This document shows, piece by piece, positions 34,720-43,498 of a stretch of DNA of 64,000 bases. The translations under genes and the position numbers were made by a program. The stretch is from Sphingomonas sp. So64.6b (GTDB taxonomy: Bacteria > Pseudomonadota > Alphaproteobacteria > Sphingomonadales > Sphingomonadaceae): the NCBI RefSeq assembly GCF_014171475.1, contig NZ_CP048817.1:3162001-3226000 (forward strand). The letters run 5' to 3'. Every line of letters begins with the position of its first letter. Position 1 is the first letter of the stretch. Below the pieces are notes generated by a model that worked only from the letters and a program-made list of their open reading frames with translations, had not been told where the DNA came from and ran no database searches.

Positions 34720-35736
34720 ATGATCGGCGCGCCCTTCGCGCCGATGGAAGCAAAGCTCGTCGCCCAGCTGCCAGGCGGTCCGGGCTGGCAGTACGAACCC
34801 AAATGGGACGGCTTTCGCGCGATCGTGGTGCGCGACGGTGAAGAGGTCGCGCTCTGGTCGAAGTCGGGCAAGCCGTTGCAGCGCTATTTTCCGGAACTGG
34901 TCGCGGCATTTGCCGCTTGCCGGACATCCCGCTTCATCATCGATGGGGAGATCATCCTGTCGATCGGCAATGTCCTCTCGTTCGACGCCCTGCAGGCGCG
35001 GCTGCATCCCGCGCCGAGCCGTATCGCACGATTGTCGCGCGAGACGCCGGCGCAATTCATGGCTTTCGACTTGCTCGGCCAGGGCCAGCGCGATTTGCTC
35101 GCCCTGCCCCTCGACCGACGCCGCGCCGCCCTGGAGACATTCCACCGCGCGATCGACACCGACATGCTGCGCCTTTCTCCCGCCAGCTGCGACATCGTTC
35201 GGGCACGCGCCTGGCTCGCCACCGCCGGCGGTGCACTGGACGGGGTCATCGCCAAGCCGCTCGACCAGCCTTACCGCCCCGGCGAGCGCGCAATGTTCAA
35301 GGTCAAGCAGTTGCGCACGGCGGACTGCGTGGTCGGCGGGTTCCGCCGCACAGCCGACGGCACCGGCATCGCCTCGCTGCTGCTCGGGCTCTACGATACG
35401 GCGGGCGAGCTCAACCATGTCGGCTTCGTGTCCGGTCTGGCCGCTGCCGATCGCCCCCGCTTGCTCGACAAGCTCGAACCTTTGGTCGAGCAGCCGGGCT
35501 TCACCGGCAAGGCGCCGGGCGGCCCAAGCCGGTGGAACCAGGGCAAATCGGCCGAATGGTGTCCGCTCAGGGCGGAATGCGTGGTCGAGGTGATTTACGA
35601 TCAGGTCACCGGCGACCGTTTCCGCCATGCCACCCGCCTCCATCGCTGGCGGCCCGACAAACGACCGGACCAATGCACCAGGGATCAGCTCGAACGGGAA
35701 TTGTGCCCGTCGGAACTCGACGCGATCCTGCCATGA
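34720..35736 (+). CDS. ATP-dependent DNA ligase (LigC-like)
   Basis: 338 aa. Nucleotidyltransferase motif I is EPKWDGFRAI with the adenylated Lys28, followed by motif III-type FIIDGEIIL, motif IV DGVIAKPLD and motif V MFKVKQLRTADCVVGG. The C-terminal OB fold extends from about 210 (LLLGLYDTAGELNHVGFVSGL ... KSAEWCPLRAECVVEVIYDQVTGDRFRHATRLHRWRPDKRP). It lacks the primase and phosphoesterase domains of LigD, so it fits the LigC-type accessory ligases used in NHEJ or stationary-phase repair. No Ku gene is seen in the window. Confidence 0.86.
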   Translation: MIGAPFAPMEAKLVAQLPGGPGWQYEPKWDGFRAIVVRDGEEVALWSKSGKPLQRYFPELVAAFAACRTSRFIIDGEIILSIGNVLSFDALQARLHPAPSRIARLSRETPAQFMAFDLLGQGQRDLLALPLDRRRAALETFHRAIDTDMLRLSPASCDIVRARAWLATAGGALDGVIAKPLDQPYRPGERAMFKVKQLRTADCVVGGFRRTADGTGIASLLLGLYDTAGELNHVGFVSGLAAADRPRLLDKLEPLVEQPGFTGKAPGGPSRWNQGKSAEWCPLRAECVVEVIYDQVTGDRFRHATRLHRWRPDKRPDQCTRDQLERELCPSELDAILP

Positions 35737-35803
35737 CGCCGCTGTCGGCCGCGCGGAACGATATCCGGGGGGAACACCAGCCTCGCATCCCGGTTATCCC
35801 ATC

Positions 35804-36568
35804 ATGAACCGCTGGCCCGAAACACTATGGGTAATTCGCCATGGGCAGAGTGCCGGCAATGTCGCGCGCGATGCCGCACATGAAGCGAAGCTCGATCGCA
35901 TCGCGCTCACTGGCCGCGACGTCGATGTACCGCTCAGTCAACTCGGCGAAGAACAATCGCGCGCGCTGGGCCGCTGGTTTGCAGCGATGCCATCCGGTGA
36001 ACGGCCCAATGTCGTGCTCGTGTCACCCTATGTCCGCGCGATACGCACCGCCGAACTGATCCGCGAAGCCGGCGGGACGGAGGAAACCGACGACCCCCTG
36101 TGCAGCGATGAGCGTCTGCGTGAAAAAGAGTTCGGCGTGCTCGACGGCCTGACCACGCCCGGTGTCGCGAAGATCATGCCCGACCAGGCCGAATTCCGCC
36201 GGATCCTGGGCAAATTCTACCATCGCCCGCCAGGCGGGGAGAGCTGGTGCGACGTGATCCTGCGCCTGCGCTCGCTGCTCGACACGATTTCATTGCATCA
36301 TTCCGGACACCGCGTGGCGATCGTCGCGCATCAGGTCGTCGTGCTGTGCTTGCGCTACATCATCGAAAATCTCGACGAGGCGACGATCCTGGCCATCGAC
36401 CGCGACGGCGATGTGGCGAATTGCGCGGTCACCGAATATCACCTCGATCCATCGGCCGGAAAGCGTGGCGCGCTCGCCCTTGCCCGCTATAATTATACCG
36501 TACCGGTCGAACAGGAGGCAGTGCCGGTGACGTGCGCGGACGACCCGCCGGTGGCGGCGCGCGGATGA
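35804..36568 (+). CDS. Histidine phosphatase family protein
   Basis: 254 aa from the ATG at 35804. The catalytic WVIRHGQSAGN motif has His13, Arg12 and Asn17 in the expected order. VLVSPYVRAIRTAELI and RLREKEFGVLDGL supply other phosphate-pocket Arg/Glu residues, and HRVAIVAHQVVVLCLRYI provides the second His. Family role: phosphatase or phosphomutase on small phosphorylated substrates. Its stop overlaps the start of the next gene by ATGA, linking it to NAD(P)H-hydrate repair; this may be coincidental. Confidence 0.86.
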   Translation: MNRWPETLWVIRHGQSAGNVARDAAHEAKLDRIALTGRDVDVPLSQLGEEQSRALGRWFAAMPSGERPNVVLVSPYVRAIRTAELIREAGGTEETDDPLCSDERLREKEFGVLDGLTTPGVAKIMPDQAEFRRILGKFYHRPPGGESWCDVILRLRSLLDTISLHHSGHRVAIVAHQVVVLCLRYIIENLDEATILAIDRDGDVANCAVTEYHLDPSAGKRGALALARYNYTVPVEQEAVPVTCADDPPVAARG

Positions 36569-37440
36569 CGCCGATCGACGCTTCCTGGCGCGCCGCCCAC
36601 CCGCTGCCGGCAATCGGCGATGGCCTCGACAAGAATGCGCGCGGCAAGGTGTTGCTGGTCGGCGGCTCCGCCTTCGTGCCCGGCGCGTTGCGGCTCACCG
36701 GCGAAGCGGCCCTGCGCGCCGGCGCCGGCAAGGTGCAGCTCGCGACGATCGACACCGCGGCGATCGCGCTCGGCATCGCCTTTCCGGAAGCGGCCGTGAT
36801 CGCGCTACCCGCCGACAAGCATGGTGAGATCGCGGCGGAGGCGCACAAGCGCATCGAACCGAGGCTCGACTCTTGCGATACCCTGGTCATCGGCCCGGGC
36901 ATGATGCCGCGGCCCCATACCGCCATGCTGGTGAAAGCGTTGCTGGCAAGGCACGGGCCCGACGCATCGACCTTGCTCGACGCAGGCGCGCTGACCGCGA
37001 TGCACGGCGAGGAGGATGCGATCCGCTCGCTCGCCGGGCAGATCGTGATGACTCCTCACCCGGGCGAGCTTGCCGCACTTACCGGCTTCGACAAGAGTCG
37101 GATCGAGCGCGACCCTGAAGCGGCCGTGTGCGTCGCCGCCGCCCGGTTCGGCGCGGTCATCGCGCTCAAATCGACCGAGACGCTAATCGCCGACGGTGCC
37201 GGCGGCCTGCTCCGCTATGCCGGCGGCTCACCAGGTCTCGGCACCGCCGGATCGGGCGATGTGCTTGCCGGCATCATCGCCGGCCTGCTTGCACGCGGCG
37301 CTACGCCGCTCGTCGCGACGGCCTGGGGCGTCTGGCTGCATGGCGAAGCCGGTGCGCTGCTCAGCAGAAAGATGGGATCGCTGGGATTCCTCGCGCGCGA
37401 TCTCGCCGCTTTTGTTCCGGCGCTGATGGATCAAGGCTGA
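36565..37440 (+). CDS. nnrD: ADP/ATP-dependent NAD(P)H-hydrate dehydratase
   Basis: 291 aa from the ATG at 36565, overlapping the upstream gene by ATGA. The ribokinase-like fold has KVLLVGGSAFVPGALRLTGEAALRAGAGKVQLAT, LDAGALTAM, VMTPHPGELAALTGF and the signature GSPGLGTAGSGDVLAGIIAGLLARG. The enzyme repairs hydrated NADH/NADPH; in many bacteria it is fused to the NnrE epimerase, here it is a separate protein without an epimerase domain. ORF-wise complete. Confidence 0.88.
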   Translation: MTPIDASWRAAHPLPAIGDGLDKNARGKVLLVGGSAFVPGALRLTGEAALRAGAGKVQLATIDTAAIALGIAFPEAAVIALPADKHGEIAAEAHKRIEPRLDSCDTLVIGPGMMPRPHTAMLVKALLARHGPDASTLLDAGALTAMHGEEDAIRSLAGQIVMTPHPGELAALTGFDKSRIERDPEAAVCVAAARFGAVIALKSTETLIADGAGGLLRYAGGSPGLGTAGSGDVLAGIIAGLLARGATPLVATAWGVWLHGEAGALLSRKMGSLGFLARDLAAFVPALMDQG

Positions 37441-37456
37441 TCGCCGCGTCGGCCTT

Positions 37457-37472
37457 CCGCCACATGAGGCGG
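37457..37472. terminator. Short hairpin between convergent genes
   Basis: CCGCC-ACATGA-GGCGG, a 5-bp stem located between the stop of the dehydratase gene (37440) and the end of the alkB-like gene (37476). No T-run on the plus strand; weak evidence. Confidence 0.3.
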
Positions 37473-37475
37473 CGG

Positions 37476-38084
37476 CTATTTCGCCCTGCTCAGCGTCTTT
37501 AACCCCTTTGCCGACAGGCTGCGGAACGTCACCGACCAGCGCCGCACGTCCATCTCGACGATGCTATGCTCCCAGTTATGTCGCGCCTCTCCGCTCAGAT
37601 GATAGATCGAGCGCGGCGCCAGCGGCAGCGCGGCGCGCTCGAACCCGCCCGCCACGCGGCGGCGCAGGCGCAGGGTGGCGGGCGTCTCGAGTGAGATACC
37701 GACGACATGCTCGAACACCGGCCGGTCGCGGTGCCAGCCGATCCCCGCGCCGGGATCGTAACGCACGATCAAAGCCTGGACGAGATCCTCCGCCGCTAGT
37801 CCTGCAAAGCGCGCCGCACGGTCGCGCAACGGTAAAAGGAAATCCGGGATCGGCTCGGTCGGGCCGAAACTCGCATCGTCGAAATCATACCGCCAGCCGA
37901 ATGACGTAGTGAGCCGTTTGCCGAGCCAGCCCTGGAAACGGAACGGCGTCACCGCGATCCCCTCCAGCCGCGCGATCAACGCCCGCTCTTCCGCCGCGTC
38001 GATGATATCATCGGCATGGCGCAGCCCCGGCGGCAACGCGACCGGCGGGGCTTTACCGAACAGGTCGGTCTGGACCCCGCGCAT
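37476..38084 (-). CDS. alkB: AlkB-like alpha-ketoglutarate/Fe(II)-dependent dioxygenase
   Basis: 202 aa. The iron site is visible as GWHRDRP (His118, Asp120) and WEHSI (His173), and the ketoglutarate Arg lies in RRWSVTFRSL. LVRYDPGAGIGWHRD, VVGISLETPATLRLRRR and YHLSGEARHNWEHSI are AlkB family signatures. AlkB proteins remove alkyl adducts (1-methyladenine, 3-methylcytosine) from DNA/RNA. Size (202 aa) is close to E. coli AlkB. It lies convergent with the hydratase gene and 3 nt from the YbhB-like gene that precedes it on the same strand, so those are probably one operon. Confidence 0.85.
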   Translation of the reverse strand: MRGVQTDLFGKAPPVALPPGLRHADDIIDAAEERALIARLEGIAVTPFRFQGWLGKRLTTSFGWRYDFDDASFGPTEPIPDFLLPLRDRAARFAGLAAEDLVQALIVRYDPGAGIGWHRDRPVFEHVVGISLETPATLRLRRRVAGGFERAALPLAPRSIYHLSGEARHNWEHSIVEMDVRRWSVTFRSLSAKGLKTLSRAK

Positions 38085-38087
38085 CGC

Positions 38088-38714
38088 CTATGCGGGAACC
38101 GCCGCGCCGAAATCACCACGCGACACCGGTGCCTGTTCGCCGCGCGAATAGGTTCCGGTGAGCAGGCCGGTGCCCAGGACATTACCCTTGATCGCGTCAA
38201 GGATCGCAGCCCGCCCGGGGCTCGGCACCATCACCGGCGTTTCCGACAATGCGAACAGCTGGAACACATAATCATGCGCGCCGTGCCCGGTCGGCGGATC
38301 GGGCGGCAACCAACCTTCACTGAAATAACTGTTGCGCCCAACATCGTGCCCGTCGGCGTCACCTTCCCCATCGGGGATGATCGCGCCCTCGGCCAAGCGC
38401 CGCTCTTGCGGTGCGATGCCCCACATGATCGCATGGACCAGTGGATTGGGCGTCGGCGCATCGGGATCCTCGACCACCAAAGCAAGGCACACCGTGCCCG
38501 CAGGCACGTCGCCCCACACCAACGGCGGCGAGACGCCCTCACCATCGGCGGTGAAACGTTCGGGCAGGCGCGCGCCATTGGCAAAGGCCGGGCTCGACAA
38601 GTCGATCTCGGCGCCCGGATTACCCAGTTCGGGTTCGACGCAAAGCAATTTGGCGTGGCCGGCGCGGACGTTGCGCATCAGGCTTCCCAGCCATCCCGGT
38701 ACATGTTCGAGCAT
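38088..38714 (-). CDS. YbhB/YbcL family (phosphatidylethanolamine-binding/Raf kinase inhibitor-like) protein
   Basis: 208 aa. The PEBP fold is shown by LSSPAFANGARLPERFTADGEGVSPPLVWGDVPAGTVCLALVVEDPDAPTPNPLVHAIMWGI and YDFVQLFAL-like VFQLFALSETPVMVPSPGRAAILDAIKGNVLGTGLLTGTYSR near the C-terminus. The His and Asp of DPDAP and GHGAHDYVF match the ligand pocket. Function of bacterial members is unknown. A GGAAA-N16-GGTT element at 38752-38773 is a weak EcfG-like match upstream. Gap of 3 nt to alkB. Confidence 0.86.
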   Translation of the reverse strand: MLEHVPGWLGSLMRNVRAGHAKLLCVEPELGNPGAEIDLSSPAFANGARLPERFTADGEGVSPPLVWGDVPAGTVCLALVVEDPDAPTPNPLVHAIMWGIAPQERRLAEGAIIPDGEGDADGHDVGRNSYFSEGWLPPDPPTGHGAHDYVFQLFALSETPVMVPSPGRAAILDAIKGNVLGTGLLTGTYSRGEQAPVSRGDFGAAVPA

Positions 38715-38789
38715 CGCTCTGGTCCTTTATGCGTTGTCTTGCCTGAACAACCCGCGAGCGGCGCGAGGTTTCCACGCCGGGCCATCCAG

Positions 38790-39563
38790 ATGAAGATAGC
38801 GACCTATAATGTGAACGGCGTCAATGGCCGCCTCGCCGTATTGTTGCGCTGGCTGGCCGAGGCCAGGCCGGACGTCGTCTGCTTGCAGGAATTGAAGGCG
38901 CCGGATGAGAAATTCCCCGAAGCCGCGATCGCCGATGCCGGATACGAAGCGATCTGGCATGGCCAGAAAAGCTGGAACGGCGTCGCGATCCTCAGCCGTA
39001 TCGGCATGCCGGTCGAAACACGGCGCGGCCTGCCCGGCGGCGAGGACGATACGCACAGCCGTTATATCGAGGCGGCGGTCAACGGCGTGCTGATCGCCGG
39101 CCTTTACTTGCCCAATGGCAACCCCCGGCCCGGTCCCAAATTCGACTACAAGATCGGCTGGTTCGAACGGCTCATAGCCCATGCCGCAGACCTGATCGCG
39201 ACCAAGATGCCGGTGATCATCGCCGGCGACTTCAACGTCATGCCGACCGAGCGCGATATCTACAAACCCGAGCGCTGGATCGACGATGCACTGTTCGCGC
39301 CCGAGGTCCGCGAGGCCTTCTTCCGCCTGACCGATCAGGGCTGGACCGACGCGTTGCGCACCATGCATCCGGACGAGACGATCTATACCTTCTGGGATTA
39401 TTTCCGGAACGCGTACGGGCGCAATGCGGGTCTCCGCCTTGATCATCTCCTGCTCAGCCCGGCCATCGCCGATCGCCTCGTCACTGCCCAGGTCGACCGC
39501 CATGTCCGGGGCTGGGAAAAGACCAGCGACCATGCCCCGGTGTGGATCGAACTGGCGGATTGA
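38790..39563 (+). CDS. xthA: Exodeoxyribonuclease III
   Basis: 257 aa from the ATG at 38790. The exonuclease/endonuclease/phosphatase fold has ATYNVNGVNGRL, CLQELKAPDEKFP (metal Glu), IIAGDFNVMPTERDIY (Asp/Asn), RLDHLLLSPAIADRL and SDHAPVWIEL (Asp-His pair). The length and order of the motifs are those of bacterial XthA. Role: AP endonuclease and 3' repair exonuclease in base-excision repair. Together with AlkB and the DNA ligase this gives a repair cluster. Divergent from the YbhB-like gene. Confidence 0.9.
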   Translation: MKIATYNVNGVNGRLAVLLRWLAEARPDVVCLQELKAPDEKFPEAAIADAGYEAIWHGQKSWNGVAILSRIGMPVETRRGLPGGEDDTHSRYIEAAVNGVLIAGLYLPNGNPRPGPKFDYKIGWFERLIAHAADLIATKMPVIIAGDFNVMPTERDIYKPERWIDDALFAPEVREAFFRLTDQGWTDALRTMHPDETIYTFWDYFRNAYGRNAGLRLDHLLLSPAIADRLVTAQVDRHVRGWEKTSDHAPVWIELAD

Positions 39564-39571
39564 ACGCGGCA

Positions 39572-40039
39572 TCACCGCCGGAAATCGAGACGCCCGCCGG
39601 GCCACATCCCGTCGATCCGGCGATCGTCGATATGTCGCCCGACCCATGGCTGAACAATCTCCGGCGATGACAGGTTGATATATTTGCCCGTCATTCGGCC
39701 ATCGTTTTCGTATCGCGCGTCGATCAGGCCGCGGCGCGCGCCATCGTGCCAGTCGAACGACAGGAAGATGCGATCACCGACCCGGCGTGCTTCGCCGCTG
39801 CCCGGTTTCCATTGGTCGGCGCTGTCTCCCGGGATCGCCGGATCGGCTCCGCCATTCCAGCGACTTGACCATCGCCCCTCGATCGAGGCGGGCGCCTCGT
39901 CATCCGTCGCCCAGGGCGCGGCATTCGCATCGGACGCGCCGCCATCAAGCGACGCGGTCGCGGCGAAGGCGATGACATCCTCGCCATCCGGGTCCGGCAC
40001 GTCCATCACGCCGAACGGGTTTCTCATTTCCATGGTCAT
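39572..40039 (-). CDS. Hypothetical protein
   Basis: 155 aa. The N-terminus is acidic and extended (MRNPFGVMDVPDPDGEDVIAFAATASLDGGASDANAAPWATDDEAPASIEG). The C-terminal ~100 residues carry RWSSRWNGGADPAIPGDSADQWKPGSGEARRVGDRIFLSFDWHDGARRGLIDARYENDGRMTGKYINLSSPEIVQPWVGRHIDDRRIDGMWPGGRLDFRR, a lipocalin-like beta pattern. Not recognised as a named family. No signal peptide, so probably cytosolic. Confidence 0.6.
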   Translation of the reverse strand: MTMEMRNPFGVMDVPDPDGEDVIAFAATASLDGGASDANAAPWATDDEAPASIEGRWSSRWNGGADPAIPGDSADQWKPGSGEARRVGDRIFLSFDWHDGARRGLIDARYENDGRMTGKYINLSSPEIVQPWVGRHIDDRRIDGMWPGGRLDFRR

Positions 40040-40180
40040 CGATCATCTCCTGTCCGCCAGGGTCTAGGCGATGGCGGCGCACCCTCCGCCCCGCTTCTTC
40101 CGGTCAAAACGACCCACATCGCCCGGCCAGATCGGCTTGCCGCTGGTTGCAATCGGCAAGCGCCACGATACGCTGCCGCG

Positions 40181-40927
40181 ATGAGCCTCGATCGTCGCGC
40201 GGCACTCGCCCGCATCGCAACTGCCCTGTCGGCGCTGATCCTGATCGCGGCGCCAGCTTGCGCTCAGTCACGCCAGGGCCATGCCGCCGGCTTCGATTAT
40301 GAGGAAGTCGTGCTTGGCGATCCGGCGACCCCGGGCATGCCGCTAATCATCGCGCTGCATTATTCGGGCGGCACGCCGCGTGAATCGCTCGCGAATTACG
40401 ACGCGCTGGGCGCACCGGTGCGGATCGTTGCGCCGCGCGGCACGCATCGAAAGCGCGACGGCTTTTCCTATTATCCACCGGATTATTACGCGCTCGACCC
40501 CGCCGAACAGCTTCGCATCGCGCGTGAGACGGAAGGACGGGTTGCCGCGTTCGTGGCCGGCATGGCCAAACTGCATGGCGTGAAACCGGTCGTCACCGGT
40601 ATCTCGCAGGGCGGCGACTTGTCGCTCCTGCTCGCGCTCTACCATCCGGACCTGATCGTCGCCGCCCTGCCCTTCGCTGCGGTGCTCCGTCCCGAGGTCG
40701 CGCAGGCCGGCATGGCCTATGGCAAAGCCGCCCCACCGATCCACATGTTCCAGGGCGAGGCCGACGAGATCGTCCTTGTCGCCGAGACGCGCCGTCAGGT
40801 CGCCGTGCTGGCGAAGCACGCGCCGGTCACGCTCAAGACCTATCCCGGCCTCGGCCATGATATCTCGCCCGCAATGAAAGCCGATTATACAGCGCTGCTC
40901 GACAAATTGCTCGCGAACCGACGCTGA
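40181..40927 (+). CDS. Exported alpha/beta hydrolase (phospholipase/carboxylesterase family)
   Basis: 248 aa. Signal peptide MSLDRRAALARIATALSALILIAAPACAQ. The hydrolase has PLIIALHYSGGTPRES (oxyanion side), the nucleophile elbow GISQGGDLS, Asp in FQGEADEIVLV and His in YPGLGHDIS near the C-terminus, i.e. a full Ser-Asp-His triad. The family covers short-chain carboxylesterases and lysophospholipases. The substrate cannot be told from the sequence. Confidence 0.82.
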   Translation: MSLDRRAALARIATALSALILIAAPACAQSRQGHAAGFDYEEVVLGDPATPGMPLIIALHYSGGTPRESLANYDALGAPVRIVAPRGTHRKRDGFSYYPPDYYALDPAEQLRIARETEGRVAAFVAGMAKLHGVKPVVTGISQGGDLSLLLALYHPDLIVAALPFAAVLRPEVAQAGMAYGKAAPPIHMFQGEADEIVLVAETRRQVAVLAKHAPVTLKTYPGLGHDISPAMKADYTALLDKLLANRR

Positions 40928-40945
40928 ATCGCCTGCCCTGACGCA

Positions 40946-41437
40946 CTATCGCCGCCGGCAGGTCAGCCGGTCGCCCAGAGTCGGCGCGGCGCCATCGCGC
41001 GCGATCAGCCAGTCGATCTGCAGCGTGCCCGCCACGCGGTTGAGCGTATAGACGAATTGCTCCTCCGGCTTCGTTGAATCGGGTCGGCTCCAGGTCAGTG
41101 TGTCGCCGATCCATCCTGCCGACACATACCAGCGCATGCCGCTGTCATTGGCGATCGCCGCGCGAAACGGCGGCGCGCCTTTGGTCGACGTCCATATTTC
41201 CAGCGCATGGTAGATATTGGGCGCACTGTCATCGTGTCGCACGATCAGCGCCCGGCTCGCCGCGTCGCGCCTGATGTCGAGCACCGACGCGATCTTCTTG
41301 CCGCTCTTCACGAAATATCCGTCGCAGGTCCAGCCGCCGACCAGCGCATCAAATCCGTCGCCGGTCGGGGCTTGCGCGGCTGCCGCCAGGCTCCAGCCTA
41401 ACGCCAACATAGTCATGCAACGCGCTGCCTTGATCAT
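40946..41437 (-). CDS. Hypothetical exported protein (lipocalin-like fold)
   Basis: 163 aa from the ATG at 41437 (GGATTACAGC upstream), since the longer frame to 41596 overlaps the neighbour's end. Signal peptide MIKAARCMTMLALGWSLAAAAQA, then DGFDALVGGWTCDGYFVKSGKKIASVLDIRRDAASRALIVRHDD..., WTSTKGAPPFRAAIANDSGMRWYVSAGWIGDTLTWSRPDSTKPEEQFVYTLN, a beta-rich domain of the DUF1579/lipocalin type. Function unknown. Confidence 0.62.
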   Translation of the reverse strand: MIKAARCMTMLALGWSLAAAAQAPTGDGFDALVGGWTCDGYFVKSGKKIASVLDIRRDAASRALIVRHDDSAPNIYHALEIWTSTKGAPPFRAAIANDSGMRWYVSAGWIGDTLTWSRPDSTKPEEQFVYTLNRVAGTLQIDWLIARDGAAPTLGDRLTCRRR

Positions 41438-41489
41438 TTGCTGTAATCCTTCGCTGAAAAATCGCCCCGGTAAATCCGGCTCGCGATCG

Positions 41490-42401
41490 TCAATCCGCCG
41501 CCTGCCGCCCCTCGAACAGATCGCGATCCCGTGCCAGCCCCTCACCGACCAGATCGAAAAACGCCCGTACCCGCGCCGTGCCCTTGAGGTCGGCATGCGT
41601 CACGATCCACAATTCCCCCACCAAATCGGCGATCGGCTCAGCCAGCGCGCGAACCACGCCGTCATCACCATCGCCGAGATAACAGGGCAGCAGCGCGACC
41701 CCCATGCCGGCGCGCGCCGCGACGAGCTGATTGACCAGGCTGTTGGTACGATAGACGAAGGCGTCGTCCGATATCCGTCGTGCCAGCCAGTCGGCCGCCA
41801 TGATCCCGCTTGCCGTCTCCTCCCAGCCGATCATTGCCTGCCGATCAAGCGCCGCCGGATCGGCGATCGTACCATGCGTCGCAAGCCAGGCCGGCGCGGC
41901 ATAAAGACTCCAGGCAATCCCGGCGAGCTTGCGCCCCCACAGCTCGTCTTCCCTGGGCCGGATCGGGCGCAGCGCGATATCCGCCTCGCGCCGCGACAGG
42001 CTGAGCACGCGATTGTCGATCGCCAGTTCGACGACGATCCCGGGATGATGTTGCCGGAACGCGGCGAGGTGACCAGTCAGCCGGCTAAAGGCAAGCGTCT
42101 CCGACGAGGTGACGCGCAGCCGTCCGGTCAACAGATGATCGCGCCCGGCGATATCGCGGTCGAGCGCCAGCGCTTCGTCCTCCATTCGCTCGGCCGCCAC
42201 GGCCATACGCTCTCCGGCCAGGGTCGGTTGATAGAGACCACCGGGCAGTCGTTCGAACACCCGCGCACCAAGCCGCGCCTCGATCGCATTGAGCCGGCGA
42301 AACGCGGTCGAATGATCGATGCCCAGCGCCTTTGCCGCCGCCGTCAGCCCCCCGGCGCGATGCACCGCAAGGACGAGTTGCAGGTCGTTCCAATCCTTCA
42401 T
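41490..42401 (-). CDS. LysR-family transcriptional regulator
   Basis: 303 aa. The helix-turn-helix reads WNDLQLVLAVHRAGGLTAAAKALGIDHSTAFRRLNAIEARLGARVFERLPGGLYQPTLAGERM, with a Tyr/Arg recognition helix of the CynR/DsdC-like LysR group. The effector-binding domain starts about residue 90 (LTGRLRVTSSETLAFSRLTGHLAAF). It is divergent from the glutathione S-transferase gene with a 131-base intergenic region, the common layout for a regulator and its target. Confidence 0.88.
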   Translation of the reverse strand: MKDWNDLQLVLAVHRAGGLTAAAKALGIDHSTAFRRLNAIEARLGARVFERLPGGLYQPTLAGERMAVAAERMEDEALALDRDIAGRDHLLTGRLRVTSSETLAFSRLTGHLAAFRQHHPGIVVELAIDNRVLSLSRREADIALRPIRPREDELWGRKLAGIAWSLYAAPAWLATHGTIADPAALDRQAMIGWEETASGIMAADWLARRISDDAFVYRTNSLVNQLVAARAGMGVALLPCYLGDGDDGVVRALAEPIADLVGELWIVTHADLKGTARVRAFFDLVGEGLARDRDLFEGRQAAD

Positions 42402-42532
42402 GTCCGCTCGATATCACATATGACGTTTGCAATCATGCAAGCGCCATTGGCACAATCCCAATGTGCATTGCAGCGTGGCCAATCTTAAATCCTGCCTCGA
42501 GGCGCTGTCGCCGCACCATCGAGGATGAACTC

Positions 42533-43159
42533 ATGAAGCTCTATCATGCCGTTGGGACCTGCTCACTCTCGCCGCACATCGTCGCGCGCGAAGCTGGGAT
42601 TCCGCTTGATCTCGAACGCGTCGATATCCGCCAGACCCCGCACCGGACCGAGACAGGTGCCGATTTCACCACGCTCCACGCCAATGGTTATGTCCCCGCG
42701 CTGCTGCTTGATGACGGGTCGCTGCTCACCGAAGGCACGGCGATCGTGCAATATCTCGCCGACCTGAAACCCGGGTCCGGGCTTGCGCCGCCGGCTGGCA
42801 CGCCGGCGCGCTATCGCCTGCAATCCTGGCTCAACTTCATCGCGACCGAACTGCACAAGATGTACAGCCCGTGGCTGTTTCACCCCGAATATGGCGCGCA
42901 GGCGCAGGAGGTCGCGCGCGGCAAGATCGCCGAGCGGCTCGCCTATATCGACCGCCATCTCGCGGCGTCGGGCCCATTCCTGCTCGGCGAAACCTTCACT
43001 GCCGCCGATGCCTATCTCTTCGCCATTGCCAGCTGGTCGCCCTTCGCCAAAGTCGACCTTTCTCCCTTCCCCCATCTGCGCGACTTTCTCGACCGGGTTG
43101 GCGCACGACCAGCGGTGCGCGAAGCGATGCGTGCGGAAGGCATGCAGATAGCGGCATGA
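42533..43159 (+). CDS. Glutathione S-transferase
   Basis: 208 aa from the ATG at 42533 (GAGGATG upstream). The thioredoxin-like domain starts MKLYHAVGTCSLSPHIVAREAG with the Ser/Cys-type active site of beta-class enzymes (TCSLSPH), the cis-Pro in GYVPALLLDDGSLLTEGTAIVQYLADL and glutathione-binding residues. The C-terminal helical domain (YRLQSWLNFIATELHKMYSPWLFHPEYG ... FTAADAYLFAIASWSPFAKVDLSPFPHLRDFLDRV) is complete. Role: conjugation of electrophiles or peroxide detoxification. Overlaps the SMR exporter gene by ATGA, so the two are translationally coupled. Confidence 0.88.
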   Translation: MKLYHAVGTCSLSPHIVAREAGIPLDLERVDIRQTPHRTETGADFTTLHANGYVPALLLDDGSLLTEGTAIVQYLADLKPGSGLAPPAGTPARYRLQSWLNFIATELHKMYSPWLFHPEYGAQAQEVARGKIAERLAYIDRHLAASGPFLLGETFTAADAYLFAIASWSPFAKVDLSPFPHLRDFLDRVGARPAVREAMRAEGMQIAA

Positions 43160-43485
43160 GTCCGGGAATCGCCTGGATCCTGCTTGGTGTCGCCGGGCTG
43201 CTCGATGTCGCCTGGGCGGTGGCGATGAAATATGCCGATGGTTACACTCGCCCCGGCTGGAGCCTGCTTTCCTTCGCGCTGCTTGCCGGCTTCGTTTATC
43301 TGCTCGGTCGCACGCTCACGGTACTGCCGGTCGGCACGGCCTATGCCGTGTGGACCGGCATCGGCGCGACCGGCACCGCCTTGCTTGGCATCTGGCTGTT
43401 CGGGGAATCGCTCAACCCGTGGCGTATCGCCGGCATCGCGCTGGTGCTGGCCGGCATCGTCCTGCTCAAACTCGCGCCGGCCTGA
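43156..43485 (+). CDS. Small multidrug resistance (SMR) transporter with Asp at the conserved Glu position
   Basis: 109 aa from the ATG at 43156, overlapping the GST stop. Four hydrophobic helices match EmrE/SugE: IAWILLGVAGLLDVAWAVAMKY, WSLLSFALLAGFVYLLGRTLTVLPVGTAYAVWTGIGA and TALLGIWLFGESLNPWRIAGIALVLAGIVLLKLA. WTGIGA and LKY-like MKYADGYTR are hallmark features of the SugE/Gdx branch (guanidinium exporters). The membrane-embedded Glu of helix 1 (GLLEV in the family) is Asp here (GLLDVAWA). A dimeric proton antiporter of small cations is expected. Confidence 0.84.
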   Translation: MSPGIAWILLGVAGLLDVAWAVAMKYADGYTRPGWSLLSFALLAGFVYLLGRTLTVLPVGTAYAVWTGIGATGTALLGIWLFGESLNPWRIAGIALVLAGIVLLKLAPA

Positions 43486-43498
43486 CGGCACGCAATGG

